Part shown: positions 33,806 to 42,090 of the stretch, in pieces
Numbering within the stretch: the stretch's first letter is position 1
How the letters are laid out: each line of letters starts with the position of its first letter
Assembly: GCA_937146645.1 (NCBI GenBank)
Contig: CAKZRQ010000046.1
Location: 1-55,789, forward strand
Length of the DNA: 55,789 nt
Source: an uncultured Cyclobacteriaceae bacterium
Lineage (GTDB): Bacteria; Bacteroidota; Bacteroidia; Cytophagales; Cyclobacteriaceae
Reading direction: 5' to 3'
The notes under the pieces: model-generated
What the model was told of the DNA's origin: nothing
Seen by the model: the letters and a program-made list of their open reading frames with translations, nothing else
Databases searched by the model: none
Made by a program: the position numbers and the translations under genes

Positions 33806-35098
33806 TTACATGGAGGCCAGGCTTTCCACCTGAGTATTCACGGTTACCTGACAATTCTGGAATGGGGTATAATCCGGAGATGCCTGAATGTTGTCTTCTC
33901 CTTCAGACAGGTCGAAAAGTGTGAAATGCATTTCTTCCATTCCTGCTTCCGTGATACAAACTCGCATCGGATTGCTAGTAATATCAGCTCCCAAGTCAGG
34001 ATTGAAAATTCCATCATAAACGATGTCCTGCGTCTTGGCCTTTCCATGTGCATTGTATACACTGATCAATTGGCCAAGCTCTCTGGTCAAATCTGGAAAG
34101 TCCATGGTTCGCTCATAGGTATTGTCATGGACATAGATGTCAGTGGTGTATGGAGACCAGTTCGGCGCTTCACTTGGAAAACCGGTAATCTGATAGCTCG
34201 CAATAGCTACCCCGGTCGTCTTGTTCCTTAGGATATTATTGTTGAAAATCTCTACCTCTTTCGCTGCCAAAAGTACCACACCAGATCCGGGAGGAATCAT
34301 AGTCACCGTATTTCCATTAGGCTCATCACTAAGGGCTGTCGCAAAGTTTTCATGGTTATTTTCGATGATCTCGTTGTTATAAATCTTGGTGCCTTTTCCA
34401 TCTGCCTTTGGCAATCCTGGAAGATTAAACACCAAAATACCCGCGGCATTGTCTCTGGCCACGTTGTCGAAAACCTCTGAATTGTCGCAGTTTTCGATTT
34501 CAATTCCTGCCACATTACCAAAGGCCAAAGAATTCTTAACTATGATGTTTTCTGATTGTCCCACATAAATTCCGGCATCTCTGGAATGCGATGCAATCAC
34601 TCCATCGATCATCACATTCTTGCACTGAACTGGGTAAATGGCATAAGTGCCATTCTTTGATTTATCACCATTAGTCCAGGTAACATTGATCTTTCGAAAA
34701 GTCATGCCATCGGTATGCTGAGCTTTGACCCCGTCACCAGGAGCATCTTCCACTGTTAGATTCTCGATCGTAATATTATTTCCTACCAATTTGATCCCTT
34801 CTCCACCAGCTTTCAATTCTCGAAAGGAAAGAACCGTCTCTTCCATTCCCTGACCTGTGATCGTAATGTCAGTTTTATTATCGATGATCAGCTGAGTATT
34901 GAAAGAATAAAATCCCGCAGGGATCTCAATGACGTCGCCATCTTCGGCCATAATAAAGGCCTCTACGATCTTCTCGACTTCCTCCACACTTGCCCTGTTG
35001 AGTTGGCTGGAATCAAAAGTTTGCTCGTCAGAACTAGTACTACATCCTACCAGGATTAGTCCTGATAATAAGAGGGTTAGACTCAAAAATTTCTTCAT
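33806..35098 (-). CDS. Parallel beta-helix repeat lipoprotein, TIGR03805 type
   Basis: A 430-residue exported lipoprotein starting at ATG 35098. The signal MKKFLSLTLLLSGLILVGC carries the lipobox at Cys19. The body is a right-handed parallel beta-helix with repeated N-rich turns (KLVGNNITIENLTVEDA, VKNSLAFGNVAGIEIENCD, VFDNVARDNAAGILVFN, EIIENNHENFATAL). Such folds bind or cleave carbohydrates, but no lyase motif is clear here. TIGR03805 proteins occur with the SO2930 diheme cytochrome, as seen here directly downstream, and the two may be fused elsewhere. The role is unknown. Confidence 0.88.
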   Translation of the reverse strand: MKKFLSLTLLLSGLILVGCSTSSDEQTFDSSQLNRASVEEVEKIVEAFIMAEDGDVIEIPAGFYSFNTQLIIDNKTDITITGQGMEETVLSFRELKAGGEGIKLVGNNITIENLTVEDAPGDGVKAQHTDGMTFRKINVTWTNGDKSKNGTYAIYPVQCKNVMIDGVIASHSRDAGIYVGQSENIIVKNSLAFGNVAGIEIENCDNSEVFDNVARDNAAGILVFNLPGLPKADGKGTKIYNNEIIENNHENFATALSDEPNGNTVTMIPPGSGVVLLAAKEVEIFNNNILRNKTTGVAIASYQITGFPSEAPNWSPYTTDIYVHDNTYERTMDFPDLTRELGQLISVYNAHGKAKTQDIVYDGIFNPDLGADITSNPMRVCITEAGMEEMHFTLFDLSEGEDNIQASPDYTPFQNCQVTVNTQVESLASM

Positions 35099-35125
35099 GG
35101 TGAATTCTGGGGTTAAGTGATTCAA

Positions 35126-35133
35126 CAAAAGTA
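35126..35133 (-). promoter_or_regulatory. Putative -7 element before the beta-helix gene
   Basis: TACTTTTG on the minus strand, an exact TAnnTTTG, 27 bases before the ATG. No TTG lies at the usual distance. Confidence 0.4.
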
Positions 35134-35174
35134 GATAATGAGATACCCTTTGTCATTGACTAAAATCAAATTAA

Positions 35175-35738
35175 CTAAATTTTGGAACGCACCCTCGATA
35201 GGGTCTCTATACTCATATCTAGATATGAAGCTATTTGTCCTACGGAGGCTTTCTGAATAATTTTAGGACGGTTTTCAATTAGTTCGAGGTATCGGTCTTT
35301 TGCGGATTTGAATTTTGTGAATATCAGCTGCTCTTCAAGCGCGATATAGTATTTCTCCAGAATCAGTCTGTAGGTATGCTCAATTTCTGGGAATTGTAAA
35401 AAGAGGGTTTGCAGGTCTTCATGAAGAATTCTGTGACATTGGGATTTCTCAATGCATTCTATGAATTCATATGAGGGCTTCCTTGTCACAAAGGAGTACA
35501 TGGAAGTAACAAATTCACTTTCAAGACTAAAAGAAATCGTGATGTCACGCTTGTCCCGAATATAATAGCTCCGAGCGGCCCCTTCCTCTATGAAATATAG
35601 GTAATTGGAAACCTGACCTTCTTTTTCCAATAAATCACCCTTTTGAAAAGTAATCGGCTCAAATTTTGATTTGAAGGCTGCAATTGCTTCTGGGCTTACA
35701 TTCGGGAATGATTCTAAAACTGTTTCTAAGCTTGCCAT
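35175..35738 (-). CDS. Crp/Fnr family transcriptional regulator
   Basis: A 187-residue regulator, short as usual for Bacteroidota. The cyclic-nucleotide-binding-like barrel is residues ~20-120 (ITFQKGDLLEKEGQVSNYLY then FIEEGAARSYYI). The recognition-helix region is QIASYLDMSIETLSRVRSKI at the C-terminus. No Fnr-type cysteine cluster is visible. It lies upstream of and in the same direction as the beta-helix/cytochrome pair with a gap of 76 bases, so it could control or be co-expressed with them. Confidence 0.9.
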   Translation of the reverse strand: MASLETVLESFPNVSPEAIAAFKSKFEPITFQKGDLLEKEGQVSNYLYFIEEGAARSYYIRDKRDITISFSLESEFVTSMYSFVTRKPSYEFIECIEKSQCHRILHEDLQTLFLQFPEIEHTYRLILEKYYIALEEQLIFTKFKSAKDRYLELIENRPKIIQKASVGQIASYLDMSIETLSRVRSKI

Positions 35739-35822
35739 GGTAGTAAGAAAAAATTGCCGGATAACCCGGAATTTTCAAAAATGTAGAGTTAGTTTTATCC
35801 TCAATTTAAATAATTGACATAG

Positions 35823-36374
35823 ATGAAAAAAATATTCTTAGTGTTGCTCGCCTTTGGACTCTTTCAATCAGCCCAGGCTCAGTTTGGAGTTCGTGCAGGA
35901 TGGAGCTCGGCAAATTTCGAAGATACGAACTTCAGAAATAAGTCAACCTTTCATGTAGGAGGGTATTATCGAGCTGAAGCTGGTGCATTCTCGATTGAGC
36001 CAGGGTTGCAGTTTTCACAAAAAGGATATGAGACTAATGATGGTCAAACTGGAGCTAAAATTGATGAGCAGTTAAGCTATATAGACGTCCCTTTACTCTT
36101 CAGGTTAAATTTTCTCCCTTCTCTCAATGTTTTTGCCGGACCCCAAGGTTCAATATTGATTTCACGGAAATATACCGATGGAATGGATACCAATACTAGC
36201 ACAGAAATCATCCGTGGTTATGATATTGCCGGTGTCGTCGGGCTTGGAGTTTCCCTCCCCTGGGGAATAAATGCTCAGGCTAGTTATGACTTCGGTTTTA
36301 CCAGCCTTAACTACTTTGATACCAATGTGACAAACAGAGTGTTCAAGCTATCACTTGGTTGGGATTTCTATTAA
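35823..36374 (+). CDS. PorT-family outer-membrane beta-barrel protein
   Basis: A 183-residue exported barrel. The signal peptide is MKKIFLVLLAFGLFQSAQAQ (1-20). The mature part starts FGVRAGWSSANFED and alternates aromatic strands (FHVGGYYRAEAGAFSIEPGL then QFSQKGYE, SYIDVPLLFRLN, LNVFAGPQGSIL) with a final FKLSLGWDFY, all typical of the outer-membrane protein family PF13568. Function is not defined. It is divergent from the Crp/Fnr gene and convergent with ruvC, from which it is separated by eight bases. Confidence 0.88.
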   Translation: MKKIFLVLLAFGLFQSAQAQFGVRAGWSSANFEDTNFRNKSTFHVGGYYRAEAGAFSIEPGLQFSQKGYETNDGQTGAKIDEQLSYIDVPLLFRLNFLPSLNVFAGPQGSILISRKYTDGMDTNTSTEIIRGYDIAGVVGLGVSLPWGINAQASYDFGFTSLNYFDTNVTNRVFKLSLGWDFY

Positions 36375-36381
36375 TCACCAA

Positions 36382-36957
36382 TTACTTCTTTACCCGATCA
36401 GGATTATCTTCCACGAAAGATTTCCAACCCTTACTCCGGCCTCTGCTTTGGACTCTTCCCTCATGAAAGTGATGGCATAAGGCTACAGCCAAGGCGTCTG
36501 TCGCATCTAAATACGTAGGTAATTCTTTCAAAGAAAAGAGGGTTTGGAGCATCGCTGCTACTTGTTCTTTGGAGGCATTTCCATTCCCTGTTACTGACTG
36601 CTTGACCTTTTTTGGAGAGTATTCGGTGATTGGGATTTCTCTGGACAGAGCTGCCGCCATAGCCACCCCTTGAGCACGACCTAATTTTAGCATAGACTGC
36701 ACATTGGCTCCGTAGAATGGGGCTTCAAGCGCAACGGAATCAGGAATAAAGTCTTCAATTATTGCAGAGATCCGCTCAAATATCTTCTTGAGCTTCACCT
36801 CATGGCTTCCATATTTTTTTAGCTGGATGACACCGTATTGGATGATTTCGTAGTTCTTGCCCGTGGTTTTGATTAGGGCATAGCCCATAACATTTGTACC
36901 AGGGTCTATCCCGAGGATTATTTTTTCCTTTAAGGCATTTTTAGGAGCTTTACTCAC
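36382..36957 (-). CDS. ruvC: Crossover junction endodeoxyribonuclease RuvC
   Basis: A 191-residue Holliday-junction resolvase. The four acidic catalytic residues are in place: Asp18 in LGIDPGTNVMGYA, Glu78 in VALEAPFYG, and Asp151 and Asp154 in YLDATDALAVALCHH. Length is a little above the E. coli enzyme, with a basic Gly/Arg tail. The start is GTG 36957. The ATG two bases away is in another frame. The divergent glycosyltransferase begins 20 bases on the other side. Confidence 0.95.
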   Translation of the reverse strand: MSKAPKNALKEKIILGIDPGTNVMGYALIKTTGKNYEIIQYGVIQLKKYGSHEVKLKKIFERISAIIEDFIPDSVALEAPFYGANVQSMLKLGRAQGVAMAAALSREIPITEYSPKKVKQSVTGNGNASKEQVAAMLQTLFSLKELPTYLDATDALAVALCHHFHEGRVQSRGRSKGWKSFVEDNPDRVKK

Positions 36958-36977
36958 ATGCGCAAGATACTGTAATC

Positions 36978-38093
36978 ATGTTGTTTTTTTATGCCTTTTT
37001 AAGTCTGGGATATTTTGCGCTTTTGCTTTGGATGAGGAGTCAATGGAAAGGCAAACAGCATGTGGATTCTCCTTTAAATCAACTCTCGGTCACACTGATC
37101 ATTCCTTGTCGAAACGAGGAAAAGAATGTGACGGGGCTAATCGATTGTCTTGCTGAGCTTACTTATAGTAATCTTGAAATTATTTTGGTCGATGACCAAA
37201 GCGAGGATAACACCTATGATTTAATCTCTACAAGAATTTCTGGAAAAGATAATTTTCATTTGATCTCAAATGAGGGGTCTGGTAAAAAGAAGGCGATTTT
37301 ATCTGCTATAAAAAAGGCAACCGGGGAGATTATCATGACTACGGATGCAGATTGCAAAATTCACCAATCTTGGGTTGAAGAAATGGTGTCTGGATTCTCA
37401 AACCCAGCTATTCAGCTAGTGGCGGGACCAGTTCTTCCTGAATTCGATAGTGATAAGTTTTCCTTTGAGCTGATTGAATGGGGGAGTATTTTACTCACCA
37501 CCCAAGTTTCTTTTGCGCAAGGAAGTCCTTTCATGTGCAGCGCAGCAAATTTGGTTTATCGCAAGAAAGCTTTTGAAGAAGTGGGAGGATATGAAGGAAA
37601 CTTAGACGAGCCTTCGGGCGATGATGAGTTTCTGTTGAAGAAAATTATAGCTCTTTTCGGATCTGATTCTGTTAGGTATCAAATCAGTGATCATAACTTA
37701 GTTCGAACACAACCCCAAACTTCATTTGAATCTCTTATTTCTCAACGTTCTCGCTGGGCTGGAAAATGGAATCAGAATAATGAATTCATTCATCGATTGG
37801 CAGCAGTTTCGAGTGCTCTTTTGCAATTAATTTGGGTGGCTTCAATAGTCCTTACCGTCACCGGAGTTTTTACTTTGCCAGAATTGGCTATTATCTGGAC
37901 AACAAAAGCCTTAGCTGAATTTTTATCCCTTAATAGAGTTCTCTATTCCTTTGATTTGAAGAAGCCTATTTGGCATTTTGTCCTTACCAGCCTTATTCAT
38001 CCTATTTTTGTCCTTTTCGTGGTGTCAAAATCCTTTACTGGAAAAATAAAGTGGAAGGGCAGGGAAATAAATAGAAACCCTAATTTTGTCTGA
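36978..38093 (+). CDS. Glycosyltransferase family 2, membrane-associated
   Basis: A 371-residue GT-A enzyme. One N-terminal helix (2-20), then the nucleotide-sugar pocket with VDDQSEDNT (71-79), the DxD-type TTDADCK (Asp123 and Asp125), a GDDEFL acceptor motif and the QRSRW sequence (256-260; QxxRW), followed by two or three C-terminal helices. QxxRW is characteristic of processive polysaccharide synthases. It heads a run of genes with another QxxRW transferase at 40184, a NodB deacetylase and a phosphatase, so it probably makes a surface polysaccharide or glycolipid. The acceptor is unknown. Confidence 0.9.
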   Translation: MLFFYAFLSLGYFALLLWMRSQWKGKQHVDSPLNQLSVTLIIPCRNEEKNVTGLIDCLAELTYSNLEIILVDDQSEDNTYDLISTRISGKDNFHLISNEGSGKKKAILSAIKKATGEIIMTTDADCKIHQSWVEEMVSGFSNPAIQLVAGPVLPEFDSDKFSFELIEWGSILLTTQVSFAQGSPFMCSAANLVYRKKAFEEVGGYEGNLDEPSGDDEFLLKKIIALFGSDSVRYQISDHNLVRTQPQTSFESLISQRSRWAGKWNQNNEFIHRLAAVSSALLQLIWVASIVLTVTGVFTLPELAIIWTTKALAEFLSLNRVLYSFDLKKPIWHFVLTSLIHPIFVLFVVSKSFTGKIKWKGREINRNPNFV

Positions 38094-38099
38094 GCTGAT

Positions 38100-38351
38100 A
38101 TGACAGACGATCAATTTGACCTTATCGATGAACTGTACTTTGTGCAGGATTTTGATTACCTCCGGGATGCCATGTCTTGGGAGGATGGTCATATTTTGGA
38201 TGTGCTACAGAGTCTTTTGGACGAAGGATGGGTGAAGGTCTTGAAAGGTCCCGATGAGGAGCTATTTGGAGAAATTGATTTAAAGAGTGATGGAACCTCA
38301 TTGATGTATCTTGCCACTAAGGAAGGATTGATGAAACATAATATGGGATAG
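38100..38351 (+). CDS. Small conserved hypothetical protein (83 residues), winged-helix-like
   Basis: A very acidic 83-residue protein lying six bases after the glycosyltransferase and one base before the SpoIIE-type phosphatase. The pattern of helices (DDQFDLIDELYFVQDF, DYLRDAMSWEDGHILDVLQSL) followed by a short hairpin (GWVKVLKG ... TSLMYLATKEG) resembles a small winged helix. The DNA-facing surface would be acidic, so it may bind a protein rather than DNA. I do not recognise the family. Position between the enzymes suggests a regulatory or adaptor function. Confidence 0.7.
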   Translation: MTDDQFDLIDELYFVQDFDYLRDAMSWEDGHILDVLQSLLDEGWVKVLKGPDEELFGEIDLKSDGTSLMYLATKEGLMKHNMG

Positions 38352-38352
38352 C

Positions 38353-39561
38353 TTGGCAGAAGAAACCTTTAAATATCAACGTAAAGAGTTAGAGCTTAAA
38401 GCTTTGTTGGAAATAACTCAGGCGATCAATGAGAATCAATCAGAAGCTGTTTTGGCTGAGATTTTCAAGTTCACCTGTTTGGTGCACCTTAATATCAAGT
38501 CCCTGATTCTCTATGTTTCCAAGGACGGACTCTTTGAACAAAAAATCCAACATGGTGTGAAAGGGGATCCTCCATTTTCCATTATGCCTGATGAGGTTTT
38601 GGTTGATGAGGAAAGTGGAGAGATGAGAATTGAAGCTGCTGAGGAGTATTCCTTTGGTGATCTCGAAGTGAACCTGCCTGTTTATCATAAGGATAAAATT
38701 CTCGCGATTCTACTATTGAGTCGGAAGAATAAGGAGGAAGGTCTTGACTTAGATTTCACCCAGGCATTGTCGAATATTTTGGTTGTAGCGCTGGAGAATA
38801 AAAGATTTGCCAGAAAGCAGCTGGAGCAGGAAGTGGTTAATCGAGAGATTTCTATTGCGAGCCGGGTACAACAAATGCTTTTTCCAGCAGAGCTGCCATA
38901 TGGAGAAAGGCTGAAAGCACAGGTGACGTATTTTCCATTTAGACAAGTTGGCGGAGATTACTATGACCTGATCATCAAGAATGAGTTGGTTTATTTCTCC
39001 GTGGCAGATGTATCTGGTAAAGGAATTTCAGCGGCACTATTAATGTCCAACTTTCAAGCAACTTTGAGAACACTGTTGCGAAGTAAGGCAAGTATGAAAA
39101 CCATTCTTCATCAGCTTAATTATACGCTATTTGAAAATACCCAAGGAGAAAGATTTATCACCTTCTTTTTAGGGTGCTATAATCGGGCAAATAAGACATT
39201 GACCTATGGAAATGCAGGACACAATCCTCCCTTGCTGTGTCTCCCTGGAGAGGAAGAGTGTCGAGAATTAAATGCGGGTACTACCATCCTTGGTGCTTTT
39301 GAAGAGCTGCCTTTTCTGGAGATCGAAACTATCGAAGACGTTGATGAATTTTACATGCATCTCTACACGGACGGGGTTACCGAAGCCGTAAATCCAAAAG
39401 AGGAGGAATTTGGAGAGGAGCGACTCAAAAGACTGGTGAGTTACTATTCGGATGTTGAGCCCAAAGAATTTCATGGGAATTTCATTCAGGAGGTTCAAAG
39501 TTTTACTGGCTTTGTCCCGCTGAGGGACGATCTGACACTTTTGAGTATAAAGGTTCAGTAA
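38353..39561 (+). CDS. GAF-SpoIIE (PP2C-type) serine/threonine phosphatase
   Basis: A 402-residue cytoplasmic phosphatase. Residues ~10-155 form a GAF-like sensor (ELKALLEITQAINENQSEAV at its start). A helical linker follows (about 155-185), then the SpoIIE/PP2C domain with FRQVGGDYYD, VADVSGKGISAALLMSNFQ, TYGNAGHNPP, YTDGVTEA and RDDLTLLSIK. All metal-binding Asp positions appear present. Such phosphatases act on anti-anti-sigma (STAS) proteins or similar partners, none of which is near here. The start is TTG 38353, directly after the small protein. The stop overlaps the deacetylase ATG (TAATG). Confidence 0.9.
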   Translation: MAEETFKYQRKELELKALLEITQAINENQSEAVLAEIFKFTCLVHLNIKSLILYVSKDGLFEQKIQHGVKGDPPFSIMPDEVLVDEESGEMRIEAAEEYSFGDLEVNLPVYHKDKILAILLLSRKNKEEGLDLDFTQALSNILVVALENKRFARKQLEQEVVNREISIASRVQQMLFPAELPYGERLKAQVTYFPFRQVGGDYYDLIIKNELVYFSVADVSGKGISAALLMSNFQATLRTLLRSKASMKTILHQLNYTLFENTQGERFITFFLGCYNRANKTLTYGNAGHNPPLLCLPGEEECRELNAGTTILGAFEELPFLEIETIEDVDEFYMHLYTDGVTEAVNPKEEEFGEERLKRLVSYYSDVEPKEFHGNFIQEVQSFTGFVPLRDDLTLLSIKVQ

Positions 39562-40187
39562 TGGCTTGGCATTATGTTCCCGGTTGGATCCAAAATTTTT
39601 ATCCTGACCGAATGTGGAGGAAGGAGAATTCTTCTGATCAAATCTATTTGACTTTTGATGACGGACCTGTTCCAGGGGTGACTGATTATGCTTTGGATAC
39701 TTTGGCAAGAATGGGAATGAAGGCTACCTTTTTTATGGTAGGGGATAACGTCAGGAAATATCCCGATTTGGCTAGGAGAGTATTGGAAGAAGGCCATGCT
39801 ATAGGGAATCACACCTTTAATCATCTGAATGGCTGGAGGACTTCTGATCAGGAGTATCTAGATAATGTGGTACAATGTAGCTCGATAATTAAGGAAACCT
39901 TGGGGATCGAGCCACTAGTTTTCAGACCGCCTTACGGCCTCGCTTCCTCAAGTCAAGCCAAGGAAATCTCTAAAACCATGTCGGTAACCATGTGGGATGT
40001 GCTCTCAGGAGATTATCAAAAAGGAATTTCAGCCGATCAGGTTCTTTCCAAAACCAAAAAGTATTCTACTGTTGGAGCTATAGTCCTTTTTCACGATCAG
40101 CAGAAGACAATGGATATGCTTCCCAAGGTACTTCCTGATTATCTTGATTTTTTGATCGAAAAAAATCTGAAAACAGCCCTGTTATGA
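39561..40187 (+). CDS. Polysaccharide deacetylase (NodB homology) family protein
   Basis: A 208-residue single-domain deacetylase of carbohydrate esterase family 4. The catalytic and metal site is visible: LTFDDGP (Asp33 and Asp34), HTFNH (His84 and His88), RPPYG near 130, and LFHDQ near 180. It removes N-acetyl groups from GlcNAc polymers such as chitin oligomers, peptidoglycan or poly-GlcNAc. There is no signal peptide, so it may work on a cytoplasmic or membrane-bound precursor. It overlaps the phosphatase at the TAATG stop/start and the next transferase by four bases. Confidence 0.92.
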   Translation: MAWHYVPGWIQNFYPDRMWRKENSSDQIYLTFDDGPVPGVTDYALDTLARMGMKATFFMVGDNVRKYPDLARRVLEEGHAIGNHTFNHLNGWRTSDQEYLDNVVQCSSIIKETLGIEPLVFRPPYGLASSSQAKEISKTMSVTMWDVLSGDYQKGISADQVLSKTKKYSTVGAIVLFHDQQKTMDMLPKVLPDYLDFLIEKNLKTALL

Positions 40188-41284
40188 TTTGGCTGCTGAT
40201 GGGAATCTGTATTTATGCCATCCTTCAATTCCAGATACTTTTTTTCTTCGTTATTCTGAATTGGAAGGATCACCATCGGGAATTAAAAGAATTTCCAAGT
40301 GCTTCCGTTCTGATCACCAGTCGCAATGAATCCAAGAATATTGATCGATTGTTGACTTCCCTCGACGCTTTAGATGTATCAGGAGTTGAAGTAGATTTCT
40401 GGATGGCTGATGATCGAAGTGAAGATGACACCAGAGAAAAGCTTAAAAGCTGGTGCGAGCTTCAATCAAGTCGGAATTTTGTGGCGATTTCAAAATCTGA
40501 CGAAGGGAAGTATAACGAAAATGGAAAAGCGAATGCCTTAGCCATTCTTTCCGACAAAGCCAAAGGGGACATTTTCTTCCTTACGGATACGGACTGTAAG
40601 CTTTCACCACAATGGATAAAATCCGGCTTGAGTTCTTTTCCTGATGATTCAGCCATGCATCTTGGGATTACCGAAGTGGAAAGTGCATCCATCTTTGGAA
40701 GCCTTCAGGCAGTGGATTGGCTTCACACTCTTGGGATTGTTAAGGTGATGAATGATTTGGGTGTTGGTTTGACAGGACTGGGGAATAATATGATGGTCCG
40801 AAGGAGTACGATGGAAGAAACCGGAGGCTTTAAAGAAATCTCAGGATCTTTGACAGAAGATTTAGAACTGTGCAGATTGTTCTTAAAACAGGGTAAAAAG
40901 GTTTCGCAACAAGTTAGCCCAGGGATTCTGGCTAAGACCAAAGCTCAGGAACCATTGACTGAATTTCTGGATCAGCGAAAGCGATGGATTTCAGGTGTGA
41001 TGACATTACCGATTTTTTTAAAGTTGCTTCTCACTCTGGAATTACTCTTTTTTCCTTCCATCATCGCTCTGCTATTTATTCAACCTGTCTTTGCTTTGGG
41101 CCTGTGGGCCTCTAAAGCCTTGATGCAGTTTGCTTTCCTTAAAACCTTTGCCCAAAAATCAGGTCAAAAAACTCCAGCACATTATTTCTTTCTTTTCGAC
41201 TTTTATCAACTCTTCACCGGGCTAATTAGTATCCTTTATTATTTTTGGCCGAGCAAAATAGTCTGGAAATCCAGAGAATATTGA
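40184..41284 (+). CDS. Glycosyltransferase family 2, membrane-associated (second of the cluster)
   Basis: A 366-residue GT-A enzyme similar in plan to the one at 36978: N-terminal helix (1-25), ADDRSEDDT (75-83), DTD (Asp135 and Asp137), the acceptor ED in GSLTEDLELC, QRKRW (264-268) and two or three C-terminal helices. The two differ in sequence and probably add different sugars or make different linkages. The ATG at 40184 overlaps the deacetylase stop by four bases and its own stop overlaps the TatD start, so translation runs through the cluster. Confidence 0.9.
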   Translation: MIWLLMGICIYAILQFQILFFFVILNWKDHHRELKEFPSASVLITSRNESKNIDRLLTSLDALDVSGVEVDFWMADDRSEDDTREKLKSWCELQSSRNFVAISKSDEGKYNENGKANALAILSDKAKGDIFFLTDTDCKLSPQWIKSGLSSFPDDSAMHLGITEVESASIFGSLQAVDWLHTLGIVKVMNDLGVGLTGLGNNMMVRRSTMEETGGFKEISGSLTEDLELCRLFLKQGKKVSQQVSPGILAKTKAQEPLTEFLDQRKRWISGVMTLPIFLKLLLTLELLFFPSIIALLFIQPVFALGLWASKALMQFAFLKTFAQKSGQKTPAHYFFLFDFYQLFTGLISILYYFWPSKIVWKSREY

Positions 41285-42078
41285 TGACTTATATAGACAC
41301 TCACGCGCATATTTATTCCAGAAAATTCCAACATGATCTTCCTGAAACCATGCAGCAGATCAAGGATTCCGGTGTAGATAGAATTTACATGCCTAATATC
41401 GACGTAGAGTCTATTCCTCAAATGCTTCAAATGGAAAAGGATTATCCGGGTATTTGTATTCCTATGATGGGACTGCACCCATGCGATGTCAAGGAGGATT
41501 GGGAAGCGGTACTCGCCGAAATGGAGCCCTGGTTTGAGAAAAGGAAATTCGCTGCGGTAGGTGAAATTGGGACAGATCTTTATTGGGATAAAACGCTATT
41601 CGAAGAGCAGAAAGAAGCCCTTCGAATTCAGATTGGCTGGGCAAAGAAATATAATTTACCTATAGTTTTGCACTCCAGAGATTCCATTGATGAGACGATT
41701 GAATTGGTGTCTGAAGAAATGGAAGAAGGATTGACTGGTGTATTTCATTGCTTTACCGGAGATCTTGCTCAGGCCAAAAGGATTATTGAAATGGGATTTT
41801 TTCTTGGGATCGGAGGAGTAGCGACATTTAAAAATGGAGGACTGGATCAGGTAATTCCCCATATCAGTCTGGATCATTTGGTGCTCGAAACTGACGCGCC
41901 CTATTTGGCTCCTGTTCCTTACCGAGGAAAAAGGAATACTCCTGCTTATATTCCGGAGATTGCTCAGAAAGTCGCAGACTACCTTGAGTTGTCTGTAGAC
42001 AAAGTAGCTTTGGCCACAACAAACAATGCATTAAAGTTATTTAAGGAGTATGAACCAGAACTTTCCAAATTGGGTTAA
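41284..42078 (+). CDS. TatD family hydrolase
   Basis: A 264-residue metal-dependent nuclease. Motifs are DTHAHIY (His7 and His9), the Glu of GEIGTD, the later VLHSRDS and FHCFTG histidines, and ETDAPYLAP for the last Asp. Family members are 3'-5' exonucleases or D-tyrosyl-tRNA deacylase-like housekeepers. ATG 41284 overlaps the transferase stop (TGATG). A longer frame back to 41245 lies inside that gene and was rejected. It may be a co-transcribed passenger of the polysaccharide cluster. Confidence 0.93.
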   Translation: MTYIDTHAHIYSRKFQHDLPETMQQIKDSGVDRIYMPNIDVESIPQMLQMEKDYPGICIPMMGLHPCDVKEDWEAVLAEMEPWFEKRKFAAVGEIGTDLYWDKTLFEEQKEALRIQIGWAKKYNLPIVLHSRDSIDETIELVSEEMEEGLTGVFHCFTGDLAQAKRIIEMGFFLGIGGVATFKNGGLDQVIPHISLDHLVLETDAPYLAPVPYRGKRNTPAYIPEIAQKVADYLELSVDKVALATTNNALKLFKEYEPELSKLG

Positions 42079-42090
42079 GCTCAATTCCTT

